A DNA stretch of 26,196 nucleotides, taken from contig LSSL01006590.1 of the NCBI GenBank assembly GCA_001953115.1, forward strand, positions 1 through 26,196, in the 5' to 3' direction. Within the stretch, counting starts at the first letter, position 1, and each line of letters begins with the position of its first letter. The notes beneath the pieces were generated by a model. The model was not told where the DNA came from, ran no database searches, and saw nothing but the letters and a program-made list of their open reading frames with translations. The position numbers were made by a program, and so were the translations under genes. The DNA is from Smittium mucronatum. Taxonomy: Eukaryota; Kickxellomycota; Harpellomycetes; Harpellales; Legeriomycetaceae. Below are positions 23,938 through 26,196 of the stretch, piece by piece.

Positions 23938-24840
23938 TTTCTGAAGGTATTATTTATAAGTATATACTGTATCCATTAAAATTATAAAAATAATTATTTA
24001 TTTTGATATATTTATACTATTTTGCTGTGAAATTATCTGAACTCTAAAAAAAAAATTCGAAAAAATTTCCCGAAAATTATAACCAACATTTTTAAGTTAT
24101 TATTTGCACAAAAATCGTGAAGCTTAAATATTATTTTTTTTATTTCAATGAGTGCATCAAGATATAAAAATACTTTCAATAAAAAAATTAAAAATGCATT
24201 ATAAACTACAGTAGCTTAATTATGTATTTTTTAAATAATTTTTTTATATATGTTTACGAGTTAATTTTTGATTTTAAGTAAATCAGGTAATAAAAGATTT
24301 ATTTATTTTTAAATAAAAAATAAACCCCATTATATTATAGCATTAAATATAAAATAAAGGCATTAGTTTAATTTTTATACTTTCTTCGACTATAAACACA
24401 ACTTCAAATCAATTACCAAATAAAAACATAAGTATAATTCATCTATCATTAGTGCGAATGTGTAATGTAAATGGATGCCTTTTTTCTTTCGAATTAGTAT
24501 AGATATTGGAATTTTTTGTAAAGAAATGATGGTTTAAAGAATAAATTAAACCAAATTTATAAATTAATATTAATTCAAATAAACTTTTACACGTAGAAAT
24601 TTCTAATATTTAATGAATCTATCTTTATATTGATGCTAATAATTGGGAAAAAATAAAATTTAAAAAATTATAAAACAAGATATATTAAATAAGAGTTCTG
24701 AATTTTAATGAATAATTATCTCCTATTATCTATATGATCAAGATTAAAATACTTTATTTATTTTAATAAGTTGATAAAATAGTATTTTCTACAAATTTTT
24801 CTTCTAGGGTTTTTTTCAGAAAAAAATCGGGAAAAAAATC

Positions 24841-24855
24841 GAATTGAATTGAATT
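24841..24855. repeat. (GAATT)3 tandem repeat
   Basis: Three perfect copies of GAATT in gene-free DNA. Confidence 0.85.
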
Positions 24856-25170
24856 GTAATAATGAGAAAAAGTTTTGATTTTTATAACTATCTTAAATAT
24901 TCACTTATTTTATTTGGAATATAATTACTGGAAAAAAATTAATTTTATTTTATGAATCTCTGAAAAAATCGATTGATATACACAAAATCAATCTATTTTT
25001 TCTTTTTAAAAGCCTAAATTTTCATTTTTTGGAATTAAATAATATTTATTTTTACTCTTAAATAAATTTAAGGAATGTGTATAATAACTAAGACTTGAAT
25101 GGAAAAAGTTAATTTTAATTTACTATCTGGATACTATCAGTTGACATATGATGTTATTTTTTATATTAAA

Positions 25171-25190
25171 AGCTGAAATGAGCTGAAATA
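25171..25190. repeat. Decamer repeated twice
   Basis: AGCTGAAATG is followed directly by AGCTGAAATA, one mismatch. An imperfect palindrome centred in CCGGTTTAAAACTG follows. Confidence 0.8.
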
Positions 25191-26196
25191 ATTGAACCGG
25201 TTTAAAACTGTTCAAAAAATCTTCTAAATTAAAATTTTGATTTTTGGAAATTAGAAAAAAAAACATTTCAGGGGTTTTTTTCAAGATAAAAGTTACAGAA
25301 AGTTCATTTTTAATTAAGTTTCAATATTAATATTTTTAAAAATAAATCGAAAATAAAATTCCTATAATTATTGTAAGATAGGTTTTCAAAAAGAAAAAAA
25401 AGATAGAAATTTATTACTTTTTATTTGAGTCCTATGTTTCGATATATAGATTATAAAATGAAAAAAAAATACAAAAAAAATAATCACATATTCGTCTTTT
25501 ATTCGTTTTAGATTTTTAACACATATTTGAGACTATTAATAAGAGTTTTATATGATAATATTTTTTATGAAAATAAAAACAATATTTTTAAAAAAAGGAT
25601 ACAAATAATGCTTAAATAGAGAAAAGATACGGTTATTCAAGAAAAATAATATATACATATATATATCAGTTACCTTTTCGATTGGAATTTTTGAATACAA
25701 GGAGCAAAAAAATTTAAATTCTAAAAAAAAATCATAAAGATACCCATGTTTTTTCAAAATTTTATTTTATTATATAAAAAAGGGCGATTAAAAACACTAA
25801 TTTTTAGGGAAAAAAACATTTCATATTTTTATCAGATACAAGATGTATACAGATAAAAAAAATATTGAACAATTAATTTGGAGATATAGATATACTACTT
25901 TAAACTTTTTTTATCAAAATTTTCATCAGAGTAAATTTTAAATTTTGATATGAGGTCTATTTCAACTCAAAAAACCCCCACATAGAGGAAGGTAAAAAAA
26001 TTAATTAATGTCTAATTTTTTTTATATTCAGGCCATTTTTATATATTTTTAAATTCAATAAAGATGTATCTCTATTTATGCATAGTTAAAAATATCACTT
26101 CATAACTTTTTTTTATAAATATAGAAAAATAAAACTCAAATTTTTTTATATTTAAAAAAGGAATTGGTTTAATCAATAGTTTAAATTTCAAGAAAT

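Larger units (their letters stand above)
23938..26196. other. Gene-free AT-rich stretch
   Basis: No supportable gene. The minus-strand frame at 25548-25757 (69 codons) encodes only Phe/Ile/Lys/Tyr-rich sequence with no motif. Small repeats: (GAATT)3 at 24841-24855, AGCTGAAAT(G/A) twice at 25171-25190, and an AT tract near 25651-25666. Confidence 0.65.

Noticed and set aside
25548..25757. Minus-strand ORF of 69 codons
   Set aside because: Composition dominated by Phe, Ile, Lys and Tyr, no motif, low-complexity DNA: a chance frame.

Overview
The window is nuclear DNA of a very AT-rich eukaryote. The case rests on one intact spliced gene with canonical GT...AG introns, read with the standard stop codons, set in long gene-free DNA that is close to all A+T. 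The contrast shows by direct count: 23 of 60 bases are G or C in 9901-9960 (coding), against 6 of 60 in 17281-17340. The gene is an RRP1/Nop52 family member, so an opisthokont is plausible, but I cannot name the lineage. No prokaryotic, organellar, CRISPR or tRNA features were found.

The one confident gene lies on the minus strand, 11618 down to 9318. Seven exons and six introns join without a frame break into a 575-residue ribosomal RNA processing protein 1 (RRP1/NNP-1/Nop52). It has the conserved N-terminal Nop52 domain, a long Ser/Lys-rich tail with basic nuclear-localisation clusters, and the conserved C-terminal block of the family. Five introns are 70-87 nt. Intron 5 is 175 nt and is bracketed by an 11-bp direct repeat that supplies its 3' splice site; this looks like a gained intron and is the most interesting local signal.

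Upstream of RRP1 on the same strand (about 11.65-14.85 kb) the sequence is richer than the surrounding desert. It holds short exon-like pieces: two phase-matched pieces at 12524-12564 and 12304-12427, an ORF with one internal stop at 11646-11933, another at 12824-13102, and shorter fragments near 14.7 kb. They could be exons of an unrecognised gene or remains of a decayed one. Similar unresolved patches lie at 2835-3129 (plus strand, one stop and one frame change) and 8911-9102 (open on both strands).

The rest (1-2834, 3130-8890, 15301-22531, 23938-26196) is AT-rich DNA without a supportable gene. It carries small tandem repeats, hairpins and homopolymer runs, including isolated G and C runs of 10-11. 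A diverged inverted repeat pair of about 155 bp (22532-22686 and 23781-23937, about 1.1 kb apart) is the best candidate for a dispersed or fold-back element. No set of genes works together here: the window is a single housekeeping ribosome-biogenesis gene in a gene-poor landscape.
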